Positions 9,907-20,937 of a stretch of DNA of 43,533 nt are shown here, piece after piece. This stretch comes from Nitzschia sp. DOCU1 (Eukaryota > Bacillariophyta > Bacillariophyceae > Bacillariales > Bacillariaceae): NCBI GenBank assembly GCA_951394045.1, contig OX595986.1, positions 1,960,001-2,003,533 on the forward strand, read 5' to 3'. How positions within the stretch are numbered: the first letter of the stretch is position 1; each line of letters starts with the position of its first letter. The translations under genes were made by a program, and so were the position numbers. The notes beneath the pieces were generated by a model, which made no database searches, was not told the origin of the DNA, and saw only the letters and a list, made by a program, of their open reading frames with translations.

Positions 9907-10333
9907 ATGTCACAGCAGCAGACTGTCAAATCCGAAATTATCCTTGATCCGACCCTGACTTTGACAAGGACAACTCATTTGCAATCCATACGATGGCAAA
10001 ATGCTATCGAAAGCTGTGCCGAAGCGCGCGGCAACAAATGCTATCGAAAGCTGTGCCGAAGCGCGCGGCAACAAGAACTACTATTTCGACGCAAACATGC
10101 GACACCCCAGTCAAAATTTTCGCATCCAGCAAAGTGTTGCTAGAGAGCAACATATTGTAACGCCTTGCTGGTACGTCGAATGCGTAGTACTTGTGGGAGT
10201 ACCATCCGACGCCCAGAAGCCCGACGACGAACAAAGACAGCAACAACAACTACTACGACTTCTTGTAGTACCACGGACGCTTTCCTTCCTACTATTAGTA
10301 GTAGCACGAAAGAAAGCCCCCCAAGTGCAATGA
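9907..10333 (+). pseudogene. possible BRCT-like ORF interrupted by the 37-bp duplication
   Basis: A frame opening at the ATG at 9907 (MSQQQTVKSEIILDP) enters the first repeat copy, reading NAIESCAEARGNK. After the second copy the same peptide and the following YYFDANMRHPSQNF and IVTPCWYVECV are found in another frame. With only one copy of the repeat, the two parts would be continuous. The IVTPCWYVEC end resembles the terminal helix of BRCT domains. There is no full-length protein, no clear downstream continuation and no expression evidence. It could be a decayed gene, part of an unrecognised multi-exon gene, or chance. Confidence 0.25.
10001..10074. repeat. perfect 37-bp tandem duplication
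   Basis: The unit starting ATGCTATCGAAAGCTGTGCC and ending GCGCGGCAACAA occurs at 10001-10037 and again at 10038-10074 without mismatch. Since 37 is not a multiple of three, the duplication shifts any frame that crosses it. Confidence 0.95.
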
Positions 10334-11112
10334 TTGGAATTCAAGTATTATTTCCCATTTACCCCGCTATCCGTGTTATTCATCAAAGATACCCGACTGC
10401 GGTGCCAGTTGGGCTTGCAAGGAGCTGTAGTAGTACCAGAGTGGATTACTAGTATGCTGCGGCGGATAGGGGAAGAAGGCGGTCCCTCAAAAGACTTCTA
10501 CCACTGTCCCCAAACTCGTGCCGATCATGATCGTTCTCGAAGCTTCGTTTCTCTCCTTCTTCTTCTCATGGTGCACCTCCTCGAAACGGAGGCCGTCTTC
10601 TTGAGATAACTTTTTCGCAAGTAATCAATGCATAGAGTAATCGGTGGTAGTCGTATGAAATACTACTAGAGCACCTCGCCCGGGGCAGGGAGGAGTCTTG
10701 CATTGAGGACTTTCTCAGCTCGCCGTCCAGCTTTTTGATTGGTCCTCCCGTTCGTACTAATGTAGATATTGTGAGTCGAACAAGTCAAAAAATGATTTCC
10801 CAACTCCATGCAACGCGTGCGGAAGGCGTGCCCAAATATACAGTAGATCTCACCGTAGAAATCCTACGGGAGATCATGAGGAAGGCCGCGCGCCGGTCCA
10901 TCTGCCCAACGGATGGATTTTCCAAAATACCGCAGGTGCACCGTGGTTCCCATCAGTCACACGAATAGGGCGCTCATCGAGAGAAAGCAACAGTGACAAA
11001 AGCGCTGCGGCATCATTGTCATTCGTCGCTTCAACAGCTTAACAGCACCATTTTCGTAAACAACGCATTGTACAACTTTGATACCGTATAGTGGAAGGGA
11101 AAGGAGTAGACA

Positions 11113-14100
11113 ATGGCGGCTGCTCTACCGGTCACCTTCGCGGAGGCCCTCAACGTAAGTCTCCCTCCGATATTGCTGAAACGGGCAAAGCGTTGCGCCT
11201 ACGTACCGCGCAGTACGAATTCTACCAAAGATCCGAAAACTCTGCGCGCTTCGTTGGCCATCGGCAATGACCCCAGCTTCTATCACGACGATGGCGGGCT
11301 ATGGGAGCGGGTGAACGGCTCTTGTTGCAATCTACATTTTGTGAATAGAGTGCCACCCCTGGAGCTACCTGAATCGTGTCAAATTATGAATCTGTGGTTT
11401 TTATTTCGTTGACACTATGACGACTAACTTTTTGTGCCTGCACCGACACTCTTGTTCTCATGATGTAGCTCCAACAACTCGGGGTTCCCGAGGCGTCGAT
11501 TAAGCATGGGATGACCACTATGGAGTCTGACAAGTGGATTGTCTGTGTAGAGCCGAGCCAGCTGACTATGATTGATCTGCGTAACGGTGGCCAGGTCACT
11601 CGTCGTCCGATGCAAGCAGAGGCTGCCATTATGAACCCCGATCATAGCATTTTGGCACTCCGAGCGGGAACCACGCTGCAGATTTTCAATCTCGACACCA
11701 AGCAAAAGCTCAAGTCCCACGCGATGCCGGAACCTTTGTTGTTTTGGAAGTGGACGAGTCCGACTAATCTGGGCCTAGTGACTGCCACTTCGGTCTGGCA
11801 CTGGGCGTTGGACGGGCAAGGAGCACCGATCAAGCTCTTTGACCGCCACCAGACGCTGGGGCCGAACACTCAAATCATCAACTACAGAGTGTCTCCCGAT
11901 GGAAAGTGGTGTGTTCTGGGTGGAATCTCGGCCGGAGCCGGTGGCCAGGTCAACGGAAACATGCAGCTCTACAACGTCGAAAGGAAGCTGTCTCAACCGC
12001 TACAGGGACATGCGGCGGCTTTCTGTACAATTAAAATCACAGGGCGAGATGATCCGGCGCAGTTGCTCATTTTCCACGAAAAGAAGGCGGAAGCCCCGGC
12101 AGAGCCACCCAAGTTTTACATCAAGGAAGTGGGTCGAGACCCCAGCAAGGGACCACCCTTCCAAGTGGGACCTGTCACCATCCCAGTGCCTGCCGATGCA
12201 GCCGCTGACTTCCCTGTCAGCCTTGCCGTCGATCAAAAGGACGAGGTGGCTTTCTTGTTAACCAAGATGGGATACGCTTACATGTTTGATTGTCACACCG
12301 GCACTTGCATGTACCGCAACAAGGTCACTAACGACACGGTCTTTGTCACCTGTCCTCAAGACGCGACGGGAGCTATTTTCGGCATCACCGTTCGCAAGGG
12401 GTCGGTCTTCCGTTTGCAACTCAATGGGCAAACCTTGGTTCCATACATCTTGAACACTCTGCGCAACACTCAGCTCGCTTTGTCAATTGCTGGCCGATTG
12501 AACTTGCCTGGGGCCGAGAACCTCTTTGCTGCCGAGTTTGAGCGTCTCATGAGTCAGGGTAACGCTCAGGAGGCAGCTCGAGTTGTGGCGCAGAGTGGTA
12601 ATGCGCTACGAACTCCTGCTACTATTGCTCGATTCCAGCAATTGCCTCCTCAGCCGAACCAGGTGCCTCCTGTTTTGATGTACTTCTCGACCCTGTTGGA
12701 GAGCGGCCGCCTGAACGAGCAGGAAAGTATTGAGGTTGCCAAGCCCGTCTTGCAACAGCAGCGTTTGCCTCTTATGGAGAAATGGTTGAAGGATGACAAG
12801 CTTCAAAGCTCTGAAGCCCTTGGAGATCTCATTATGCCCCATGATGTCGGTATGGCCTTGAGTGTCTACCTTCGAGCTGAGGTTCATGGAAAGGCCATTC
12901 AGTGCTTTGTCCAACGCGGAGAATACGACAAGATCGTCCCCTACTCCACCAGCGTTGGCTTCAAGATGGACTACAGCAACATGTTGAGCCAGTTGTTATT
13001 CAATAACCCCCAAGGTGCCCTCGACCTTGCCAAGGGGCTTGTCAACGCGGATGGCGGTCCCTTGATCGACATTCAGCAGACGGCAGAAGCATTCTTGAGC
13101 AGCAACCGCATTCAAGAGACCACTGCTTTCTTGCTGGAGGCTTTGAAGGACAACAAGCCTGAGCATGCTTACCTTCAGACCAAGTTGCTTGAGATCAACT
13201 TGATTGGTGGTGCCCCTCAGGTTGCCGACGCTATCATGCAACAAGCTACCCTGACGCATTATGACCGCCCCCACATTGCTAAGCTCTGCGAACGGGCCGG
13301 TATGTGGCAGCGGGCCGCGGAACATTACACTGAGATCGCCGATATCAAGCGTGTGTTCAAAAACAGCCACCAAATGAGCTCAGAATTTGTGGTCGCCTTC
13401 TTCGGAAAGCTCAACCGCGAGCAGAGCATTGCCCTGTTGAAGGACATGATGGGGCGTGGACCGCAGAACATGCAGGTCTGTGTCGAAGTGGCCAAGAAGT
13501 ATCACGAGGAGCTAGGATCAGAGTCTCTTGTGGAAGTCTTTGAGCAAAACCGAGCGACGGAAGGACTCTACTACTACCTCGGAGCCATCGTCAACTTCTC
13601 GGAGGATCCTTTTGTACACTTCAAGTACATTCAATCTTCTTGTATGCTTGGACAATTCAAGGAGGCTGAGCGTGTGTGTCGTGACTCAAATATCTACAAC
13701 GCCGATGAAGTCAAGGAGTATTTGAAGGGCGCGAAGCTTCCCGATCCTCGCCCCCTGATTCACGTGTGCGACCGATACGACTTTATCGATGAGCTGACCG
13801 AATACCTCTACCTCAACAGTCTGTTGCAGTACATCGAGGTCTACGTTACCAAGGTTTCGCCTACTAAGACACCTCAAGTGGTTGGAAAGCTTTTTGATTT
13901 GGGATCCAACGAAGACTTTATTAAGCGCATCCTGATGGCCGTCGGTACTGCCTGCCCCGTCGAGGAATTGGTTGAAATCGCCGAGACGAGAAATCGTCTT
14001 CGTCTGCTCCAACCTTGGCTTGAAGCTCGTGTTGCTACGGGAAGCACTGAACCAGGAACGCACAACGCTCTCGGAAAGATTTACATCACACTCAACCGAG

Positions 14101-15833
14101 ACCCCAAGTCATTCTTGATCAACAACATGTTCTACGACCCCAAAGTCTTGGGACCTTACTGCGAATCTTTGGATCCCCAATTGGCTTTCATTGCTTACAA
14201 GAAGGCTGCTGGAGCATGCGACGATGACTTGATCAGGATCAGTCATACCCATGGCTTGTACCGCGACCTTGCCAAGTACCTCGTCGAGCGTCAAGACCTG
14301 GAATTGTGGGCCAAGGTCCTCAACAAGGAGGAAGGCGAAGATAGCGAAAAGGAAGACCCGCAACGCCGTCAACTCATCGACCAAATCGTTGAGTGGGCCC
14401 TTCCCGAGAGCACTTCTGCGGACGAAGTCTCGTGCACGGTTAAGGCTTTCATGGCCGCCGATCTTCCCGGAGAGCTTATTGTTCTTCTTGAACGCATTGT
14501 GCTGCAAGGATCTGACTTCTCAGACAACAAGAACTTGCAGAATCTCCTCATTCTCACTGCTATCCGCGCCGATGCTTCTCGTGTTGCTGGATACATTGAT
14601 CAATTGGACAACTTTGATGCCAAGGACATTGCTCTTATTTGCGTGTCCGAAAGTCACAATTTGTTCGAGGAAGGTTTCAGCATCTACACCAAGTTTTCCA
14701 AGCCTGAATTCACGCAAGATAAGGATGAGCAGGTGGAGATGCAAGTCCTTGCCATTGGCGTCCTTGTGGACTACATGAAGGATCTCGATCGCGCCAAGAC
14801 GTACGCTACCACTTGCGACGAGAAGCCTGTCTGGTCCAAACTTGGTAAGGCTCAACTCGATGGCAAGTTCCCTGCCGACGCTATTGAGTCCTTTATCAAC
14901 GCTGAGGACGCTAGTGAATACGTTCAAGTGTGCGCTGAGGCGAACGAGGCTGAGATCTGGACGGAGCTTATTCCCTTCCTCAAGATGGCTCGAAAGACTA
15001 TGCAAGAGAACATCATCGATACGGAGCTCATTTACGCCTACGCCAAGACCAACAACCTCACCGAGTTGGAACAGTTTGTTAGTGGACCCAATGTCTCCAA
15101 TATCCAAGCCATTGGAGACAGATGTTTCTCGGAAGGCCTCTACCACGCCGCCAAGATCTTGTTCATTAACATCAACAACAACTCGAAGCTTGCCCTGTGT
15201 CACATCCACCTCGAGGAATACCGAGAAGCTGTTGCTGCTGCAACAAAGGCAAACAACGTTTCAACGTGGAAGCATGTGTGTTTTGCCTGTTTGCGAGCCG
15301 AAGAATTCCGATTGGCGTCCACTTGTGGTTTGGAGGTCATCAAGTACCCGGACCACGTGGACGAAGTCGTTACTTACTATTCCGACTTGGGACACTTCAC
15401 TCACCTTGTCTCTTTGTTCGAGCAAGGAATTGGATTGGAGGATGCCCACATTGGAATTTTTACCGAGTTGGGTGTTTTGTACACCAAGCACGTCCCCGAG
15501 AAGATCATGGAGCACTGCAAGGTCTTCTTTACCAAGCTCAATGTTTCCAAGGTCGTGCGGGCCTGCGAACGTGCTCGATTGTGGCAGCCGGCGGTCTACC
15601 TTTACACGCACGACAAGCAACATGACAGCGCGATCAAGATTATGATGGAACGCTCCAATGCCTGGGAGAACGATATTTTCCTAGACGCCGTCACAAAGGT
15701 TCGAAACTCCGAGCTCATGTACAAGGCGGTTGGCCACTATTTGACTTTCCATCCTGGACTCTTCACAAGGCTCATGGAAGTCATGGAAGAAAACATTGAC
15801 CACTCTCGTGTTGTCAGTCAACTTCGACGAACT
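11113..15833 (+). CDS. CHC: clathrin heavy chain, 3' end lost in assembly gap
   Basis: Exon 1 is 11113-11154 (14 codons, MAAALPVTFAEALN) and exon 2 runs from 11469 into the N run. The intron is 314 nt with a GTAAGT donor; this is long for the window. Joined, it reads like other clathrin heavy chains, with LQQLGVPEASIKHG and TMESDKWIVC. The visible 1469 residues comprise the N-terminal seven-bladed propeller (about 1-330), which binds adaptor clathrin-box motifs, the linker, and most of the helical CHCR repeats of the leg. Clathrin heavy chains are about 1680-1720 residues, so roughly 200-250 C-terminal residues, including the trimerisation hub, are missing. What follows the gap is retrotransposon sequence, so whether the gene is intact cannot be told. 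Confidence 0.95.
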
Positions 15834-16033
15834 NNNNNNNNNNNNNNNNNNNNNNNNNNNNNNNNNNNNNNNNNNNNNNNNNNNNNNNNNNNNNNNNNNN
15901 NNNNNNNNNNNNNNNNNNNNNNNNNNNNNNNNNNNNNNNNNNNNNNNNNNNNNNNNNNNNNNNNNNNNNNNNNNNNNNNNNNNNNNNNNNNNNNNNNNNN
16001 NNNNNNNNNNNNNNNNNNNNNNNNNNNNNNNNN
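15834..16033. other. assembly gap (200 N)
   Basis: Exactly 200 unknown bases. Left is clathrin coding sequence; right is the last third of a minus-strand retrotransposon pol. Compared with the complete neighbouring element, at least 258 bp of pol 3' end and a whole LTR (over 400 bp) are missing here, plus the clathrin 3' end. The N count is therefore a placeholder, not a measured size. ORFs appearing to read through the N run are artefacts. Confidence 0.98.
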
Positions 16034-19000
16034 GTTGTTTTGGATAATACGAGATTGTTTTCGTTCCTTAATTAATTTCCAGTTAGCTTCGAACCGGGTA
16101 TTTAGGATAGCGTCGCGGCCAAACACTAGCTGTGTTGGCGTTGCTTGCATCGTTGTGTGATACGTTGCGCGTACTGCGAACATAGTGGCTGCAAGGACTC
16201 CGTCCAGTGACTCCGTGTCTTCGGAGTTTTGCAACTCGAAAGTGTGAATCATGTTCCCTATGGTTTGGTGAACTCGCTCGATAATTGAATTAGCCTGCGG
16301 GTTTCGCGCTGTAATTGGCTTGGTCATTACGCCGTAGTCTTCGCGCACCATTCTTCGGAATTCTCCCATGAATTCAGTTCCGCGGTCATAAATGATCTTT
16401 TGTGGCCACGGATATCTCGTAAACCACGCCATTTCGGCCGCACTGGCTATCGAAAAGGCTTCTTTATTTGCTATACGTACCATCTCGAACCATCCGGTTG
16501 CGGGATCTATCATAGTGAGACACCATAGTTGTAGTGTCTTTTTACTACCTAGTTGTTTTATCTTATATGGACCTATCAGGTCGACACATAGCGTATCCCA
16601 AGGGTCTATTTCTGCCGCCTTGGGTGGAAGATGCCCGTACTTGATTGTCTTGCGCTTTGTCAGCTGACAGGTCGGACAGGACTTGCAGATCCGCTCGACA
16701 TCGCCGCGGATGTTCTTCCAGTAGAAGTGTTGTCGAATCGTTTGTTCGGTACGCGTTTCTCCTGGGTGACAGAGCATCTCGTGATACCACTTGACGCACC
16801 GCTTCTGGAGACTCGTTGGGAGAACAATCTTGTCCTCGCGTACTATTAGTTCTCGCTTCTTTCCGCCCCCACGATAGACTTTGACTGAATATAGCGGGTT
16901 TGTGCGTACTTTAGCTAATAAGGCGTGATCGGCATTCTGCATGCGCGCTATGTTTTTGTAAGTGAGTGGAAATGCGTCGCGCGGTAATTCGTCGCCCGCC
17001 AAAAACTCATTTAAGTGAGATTCGGGGAAAGCTCTATCGTCGAGATCGAGTCGACTAAGTGCGTCCGCAACGACGTTGTGTTCGCCCTTGATGTAGACAA
17101 GTTCAGGGCCAAACTCCTCGATTAAGAGGCGCCAACGCATGACGCGCTCCGTGTTAAATTCTTTATACGTAAGATTTTTATGGTCTGTGAAGACTCTGAT
17201 TCGCTGTCCCAAAAGGATATTGCGAAATTCCTTAAGTGTTTCGACGATAGCTAAAAGCTCTCGTTCCGTCGTAGTATAGCGCGTTTGCGCTGGGTTCAGC
17301 TTTCGACTATAGAACGCAATCGGTTTCCCGCGTTGCAATAACACTGCACCTAGCTGAGTATGACTAGCATCGGTGTGTATTTCGAATGGTATGTTGAAAT
17401 CGGGGTATGTTAGTAGTGTCTGCTTACTTATAATTCGTTTCATCGTGTCGAAGGCATTCTGCTTGACCGGACCCCATTGCCATTTGGCTTCTTTAGAAGT
17501 TAGCGCACTCAGAGGGGCTAAAACTTCAGAGCGACGAATCCACATGTCGCGGTAGTAGTTAACTACGCCTATGAACTTACGTAGCTCGCATTTATTGGTA
17601 GGTGCTTTCATAGCGTGAATAGCCTCTACCTTCTTTGCGACTGGTTGGATTCCGTCTCGCGTTATCCAGTACCCAAGGTATTCTAGTTCGCCACGGGCGA
17701 AGAACGACTTTCGGGCGTTCACCTTAAGACCGGTGTCTTTTAGACGTTTGAAAATGACTTCTAGTTTCTCTAGGTGGTCATCAAAATCGCCTTTAGTTAG
17801 TTCTAGTAGATCGTCGATGTACACTCGTACGTACTCTAGATCCTCAAAGAGGGTGCCCATTTTCTCTTGGAAAATGTCGGGACTATTCGAGAGCCCCATC
17901 GGCAAGCGTTGCATTTCGTACTTACCCCAAGGGAGTACGATAGTACATAGCTTCTTACTGTCTGGGCTTAACTCTATGTGGTAGTAACCCATGTTGAGGT
18001 CGAGACTCGTCGCGTACTGAAAGCCTTCTAGCTTCATCAGTAAGTCCTGAATCTTCGGGATTGGATACGGCTTGCGTTTAATCCGTTTGTTCAACTCTCT
18101 GAAGTCGTTGATGAATCGAACTGTTCCATCCTTTTTGGGGATGATAAAGGTGGGTGCACCCCATTCGGAGCGGTTCACCTTTTTGAGTACTCCGACTTGA
18201 CAGAGTCGTTCGACTTCATCGCGCAGGGTACGCTCGTACGCTTTCGGTACAGGGTACGCTCTAGCATGGTACGGCTTGGCACCTACTAGTTCAATGTCAT
18301 AGGGGGCCCCACGCCATCGGCCGAGGGTACCGTCGAATAGTGTCTGGTATTTTGCTAGTAGCTGTTCTAGCTTACTCTGCTCATCCTTACTAAGGTGAGC
18401 TTGCTCTCTAGCAATGCTACGTGCATCGGCTTTCTCGTACTTGGCGTCGAGAATTTCCTTGACGTGGTCCGACATCTCGTCAACGTGTCCGCGTTCATGT
18501 ACATGATACGACGTCGCCGTCGTCGCATCTATTTCTTTCATTGGCATACGTGCATCGTCCCATTCTACTTCCATAGCCTTGAAGTCGATCACTAGACCTA
18601 GCTCTTGCATGAGGTCTCTGCCTATAATCATGTCGTAGTTACCTAGATCATCTGCTAGGTGAAAGTCCCACTCGATCAATCGATCGTCGTGTAGTTCCGG
18701 TAGACTGAGTTGCGTGGTCACGCGTTCAGTACACTTATAACTACCGCTCATAGTTGTGAATACAGTAGTCGCTTTTTGGGTCTTTATTTTTAGTTTGCTA
18801 GCACTGCTCTTCTTCCAGAGACAGCCACTACCGCCAGAGTCAAGAAGTGCTTTGACGGTTACTACTTGTTGCCGACGTCCGCCGCGTTGGTTAACACGTG
18901 CAAACGTGATCGGTACTAGATGACTGGATTTTTGTCGTTTGTTTGAGCCTACAGTTCGACTACCTCGAATCGTGTTCAATAAGTAAAGCTCGCGCTCGCG

Positions 19001-19240
19001 CTGTGCTTCCGCCAGACATGCGTCGAGAGAGCTGAAACTTCGAGATTTCGTTAGTTTAACGAAATTTCGACTTGCGTGTGATTTTTGCGAATTTTGTGTT
19101 GCGCTTGTAACGCTATCGCTATTGTAAAATGATTCCATCTGTTGGACATCGTCCCTTTGGATAAAACTAGTGTAATCGTTCAATTCACCACTATTATTAC
19201 TGTTGTATTCATATTCACACGTAGTCACCGGCTCACATCG
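16034..19240 (-). CDS. pol: retrotransposon Pol polyprotein, copy A (C-terminus in gap)
   Basis: Open from just after the gag TGA (19241-19243) to the gap. Order: aspartic protease (LLDSGGSG; MIIGRDLM), reverse transcriptase with catalytic YIDD, RNase H (HTDASH, then TERELL and FTDHKN), integrase HHCC zinc finger (YHEMLCH ... CKSCPTC), and the DDE core (VDLIGP, YDRGTEF, IIERVH). The C-terminal GPY/F-type domain seen in copy B is missing here because of the gap. Relative to copy B, one Glu codon before GAKPYH is deleted. The frame opens without an ATG; the first in-frame ATG lies about 35 codons in. It is in phase with gag, so translation as Gag-Pol by readthrough is the likely route. Confidence 0.93.
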
Positions 19241-19243
19241 TCA
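19241..19243 (-). other. gag/pol in-frame TGA, candidate readthrough site (copy A)
   Basis: The minus strand reads ATG GAT TGA CGA TGT GAG CCG GTG ACT. Gag and pol occupy one frame separated only by this TGA, with C in the next position, a context known to be leaky for UGA in eukaryotes. The stop is conserved in copy B. Readthrough itself is inference. Confidence 0.65.
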
Positions 19244-20425
19244 ATCCATTTCGGTGTCGCTGTCGCTGCCGTCGCTGACGCTGAGTTTGTCGAAGTCGAT
19301 ACCGTCGAGATCATCCATATCGTAATTGAAATTATCCATCGAGGGAGGATCTTCGGCCTTGCGTTTCTTTGCGGATTGTTTGACCGCGTTCTCGACCATC
19401 GACTTGATGTAGGCATGAAGCTCGCCTGTTTTCTTTTTCTTTTCGCCATCGCCGTCGCTGTCGCTGCGGCGCCAAGTTTTGTTTTCGAAGCGGGCCTTTT
19501 TGAAACGACCTGCGACGTTCGAATGGGCAGCCGCCATCTTCTTTGCTTGATCCTTCAAAATAAGGCAATCATGGGTAGCATGGGTGTTGTTAGCGCCATG
19601 ATAAAGACAATCATACTTGGCCTTACCGTCGGTTCCCGCTCTCGGGCCTCCGCGCTTCCTCTTCGAGGGTTTTTCGTCATTCGACTTGCCGTTGTTGTCT
19701 GCCTTCTTGCTGAGGGCTTCATTGATCTCCTCAGTAGCTTCCAGCCGTTCGCAGAAGTCTACAAAGTCTTGAACCGTATGGTTCACGGGCTCGAATCCCT
19801 GTAGGATCATCTCTTTGCGCCACTTGGCGGGGATTCCAAACTTGCAATTCTCCATGAGCTCGTCGTCAGGAATTTTGTTTTTCTCGCCTTTCTCGTCGAA
19901 TAGCGCGAGGTAATCGTTTAGCTCGCGGAGCCGAGCCACATACGCCTTCATTGTCATCGTCGGGGGCTTTCGGCAGATCCGACGCATATAGCGCTTTTGA
20001 AGTTGCACTGCGCGTTTTGGGAGGACATACGCCGTAACCGCGTGCAAACTTTTCTCAAAACTCTCGGGAGTTTCGGCTTCGAGTTCCGAGGCCTTCGCGT
20101 TGAACGCGGCCAATACCTGGCCTTTCAGCAAATTGCGTGTTAAAGCAAATTTCTGAGGTCCCGTAGTCAAGTCCTGACCCGCGATCACATCCTTAAGTCC
20201 GATAAGGAAAAGGAACCACTCTTCGGGCGTTCCGTCCGTGAAATGCGGTTGTTTGACGCGTCGCGTCAACGACTTTTTATCTTTTGGGTCAATGCGCAAG
20301 TCGTATTGACTGTACGCCCCGTCTTTGAGCTCCTTTGGCTCAGGTCTTTCGATACTGACCGGTGCTGATTTGAAGCCCTGCTTCTCGGCAGCGGTCTTCT
20401 TCGGGATGCTGTTTGCAATCTTCAT
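19241..20425 (-). CDS. gag: retrotransposon Gag, copy A
   Basis: 394 residues from the ATG at 20425; an open stretch upstream to 20467 lacks an ATG and touches the LTR. A helical capsid-like region (about residues 50-230, containing WFLFLIGLKDVI and MKAYVARLRELNDY) is followed by a basic linker (KPSKRKRGGPRAG). A zinc-knuckle-like Cys/His cluster CLYHGANNTHATHDC comes next, and the tail is acidic, Asp/Ser-rich. Gag forms the particle and binds RNA. The ORF ends at TGA 19241-19243, after which the same frame stays open as pol. Confidence 0.92.
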   Translation of the reverse strand: MKIANSIPKKTAAEKQGFKSAPVSIERPEPKELKDGAYSQYDLRIDPKDKKSLTRRVKQPHFTDGTPEEWFLFLIGLKDVIAGQDLTTGPQKFALTRNLLKGQVLAAFNAKASELEAETPESFEKSLHAVTAYVLPKRAVQLQKRYMRRICRKPPTMTMKAYVARLRELNDYLALFDEKGEKNKIPDDELMENCKFGIPAKWRKEMILQGFEPVNHTVQDFVDFCERLEATEEINEALSKKADNNGKSNDEKPSKRKRGGPRAGTDGKAKYDCLYHGANNTHATHDCLILKDQAKKMAAAHSNVAGRFKKARFENKTWRRSDSDGDGEKKKKTGELHAYIKSMVENAVKQSAKKRKAEDPPSMDNFNYDMDDLDGIDFDKLSVSDGSDSDTEMD

Positions 20426-20449
20426 CTTTAGCTCACGCGTGTAACGTGG

Positions 20450-20462
20450 AGTGTTAACACTG
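20450..20462 (-). other. LTR-flanking palindrome where a primer-binding site is expected
   Basis: Directly inside the 5' LTR the minus strand reads CAGTGTTAACACTCC, containing the perfect palindrome GTGTTAACAC. The usual TGG-starting complement of a tRNA 3' end is not there. The same sequence flanks the LTR of copy B (25615-25627). The priming mode is unresolved. Confidence 0.5.
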
Positions 20463-20937
20463 TGCACTACGCTGAAAGTACGATGAAAAAGTTGTAGTGG
20501 AAATAATTGTGAGATCTAAGTTATCGCTGATTCTATCGCTCCTAGACCACCAGGGTCTTTCCTCAACGCATCCTACATGCGTTGGATACAACTCCCATCG
20601 ATCTAGCTTCTCGAATCTCTTCAAGGTCCATAGCTAGATACCGTTGGAAGTTCTATTCCAGTAGTAGACGTCGACGGCTCGCCGCGCTCGCCGTTGTCGT
20701 CGTCATTGCTCGTCAGCCGCGCCGGCCTTGCCCGTCCGTCCGTGCGTCCACAGACGTTCGACCAAGTCGACGTCAGCCAGGTATGTATCTGAGGTATGTT
20801 GGTACTACACGTAGGCCATTGTGTGTACTCATCGTTCGAACATTCTAACATTCCAATGTTACAACATTCTAACGTTCTAACTACTTGTTAGATCTAGAGG
20901 GGTATTCTAGTGTACTGCAGTATTCTAGTGTACTGCA
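20463..20937 (-). repeat. LTR shared by copies A and B (long variant)
   Basis: Plus-strand ends are TGCACTACGC and GTACTGCA, so TG...CA termini on either strand. This single LTR is the 3' LTR of copy B and the 5' LTR of copy A. It is longer than the 417-bp LTRs elsewhere. About 40 bp rich in AACATTC/GTTCTAAC motifs is inserted near 20830-20872, and the 18-mer GTATTCTAGTGTACTGCA is duplicated at 20902-20919 and 20920-20937. The element boundary may be at 20919 rather than 20937. Confidence 0.9.

Larger units (their letters stand above)
9334..11112. other. intergenic region with two tandem duplications and a possible gene remnant
   Basis: 1779 bp between eL43 and clathrin. It contains a degenerate ~150-bp tandem repeat (9505-9813) and a perfect 37-bp tandem duplication (10001-10074) inside an ORF. 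ORF segments at 10075-10190 and about 10410-10470 end in V-x-P-x-W motifs like those closing BRCT domains, but no intact gene can be assembled. An unassigned 77-codon ORF lies at 10735-10968. The clathrin promoter must lie in the last few hundred bases. Confidence 0.45.
16034..20937 (-). mobile_element. Ty3/gypsy-type LTR retrotransposon, copy A (3' end in gap)
   Basis: Minus-strand element: 5' LTR 20463-20937 (shared with copy B), gag, in-frame TGA, pol, then the gap. The order protease, reverse transcriptase, RNase H, integrase is the Ty3/gypsy order (copia elements place integrase before RT). It is almost identical to copy B; I count four amino-acid differences in Gag and about seven plus one codon deletion in Pol. 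The offset between copies is 5165 bp. Both ORFs are open over the visible part, so it looks recently active. Its 3' LTR is not visible. Confidence 0.93.

Noticed and set aside
13686..15623. Several long antisense ORFs, up to 229 codons, within clathrin
   Set aside because: They lie opposite a strongly conserved gene with high third-position bias, which opens the antisense frame by chance.
15818..16160. ORF continuity across the N run on both strands
   Set aside because: X residues translated from N carry no information; clathrin and pol are opposite-strand genes on either side of the gap.
19142..19804. 220- and 253-codon hydrophobic plus-strand ORFs over gag (also 24307-25068)
   Set aside because: They are antisense to gag, present in both copies only because the element is duplicated, and have no independent features.
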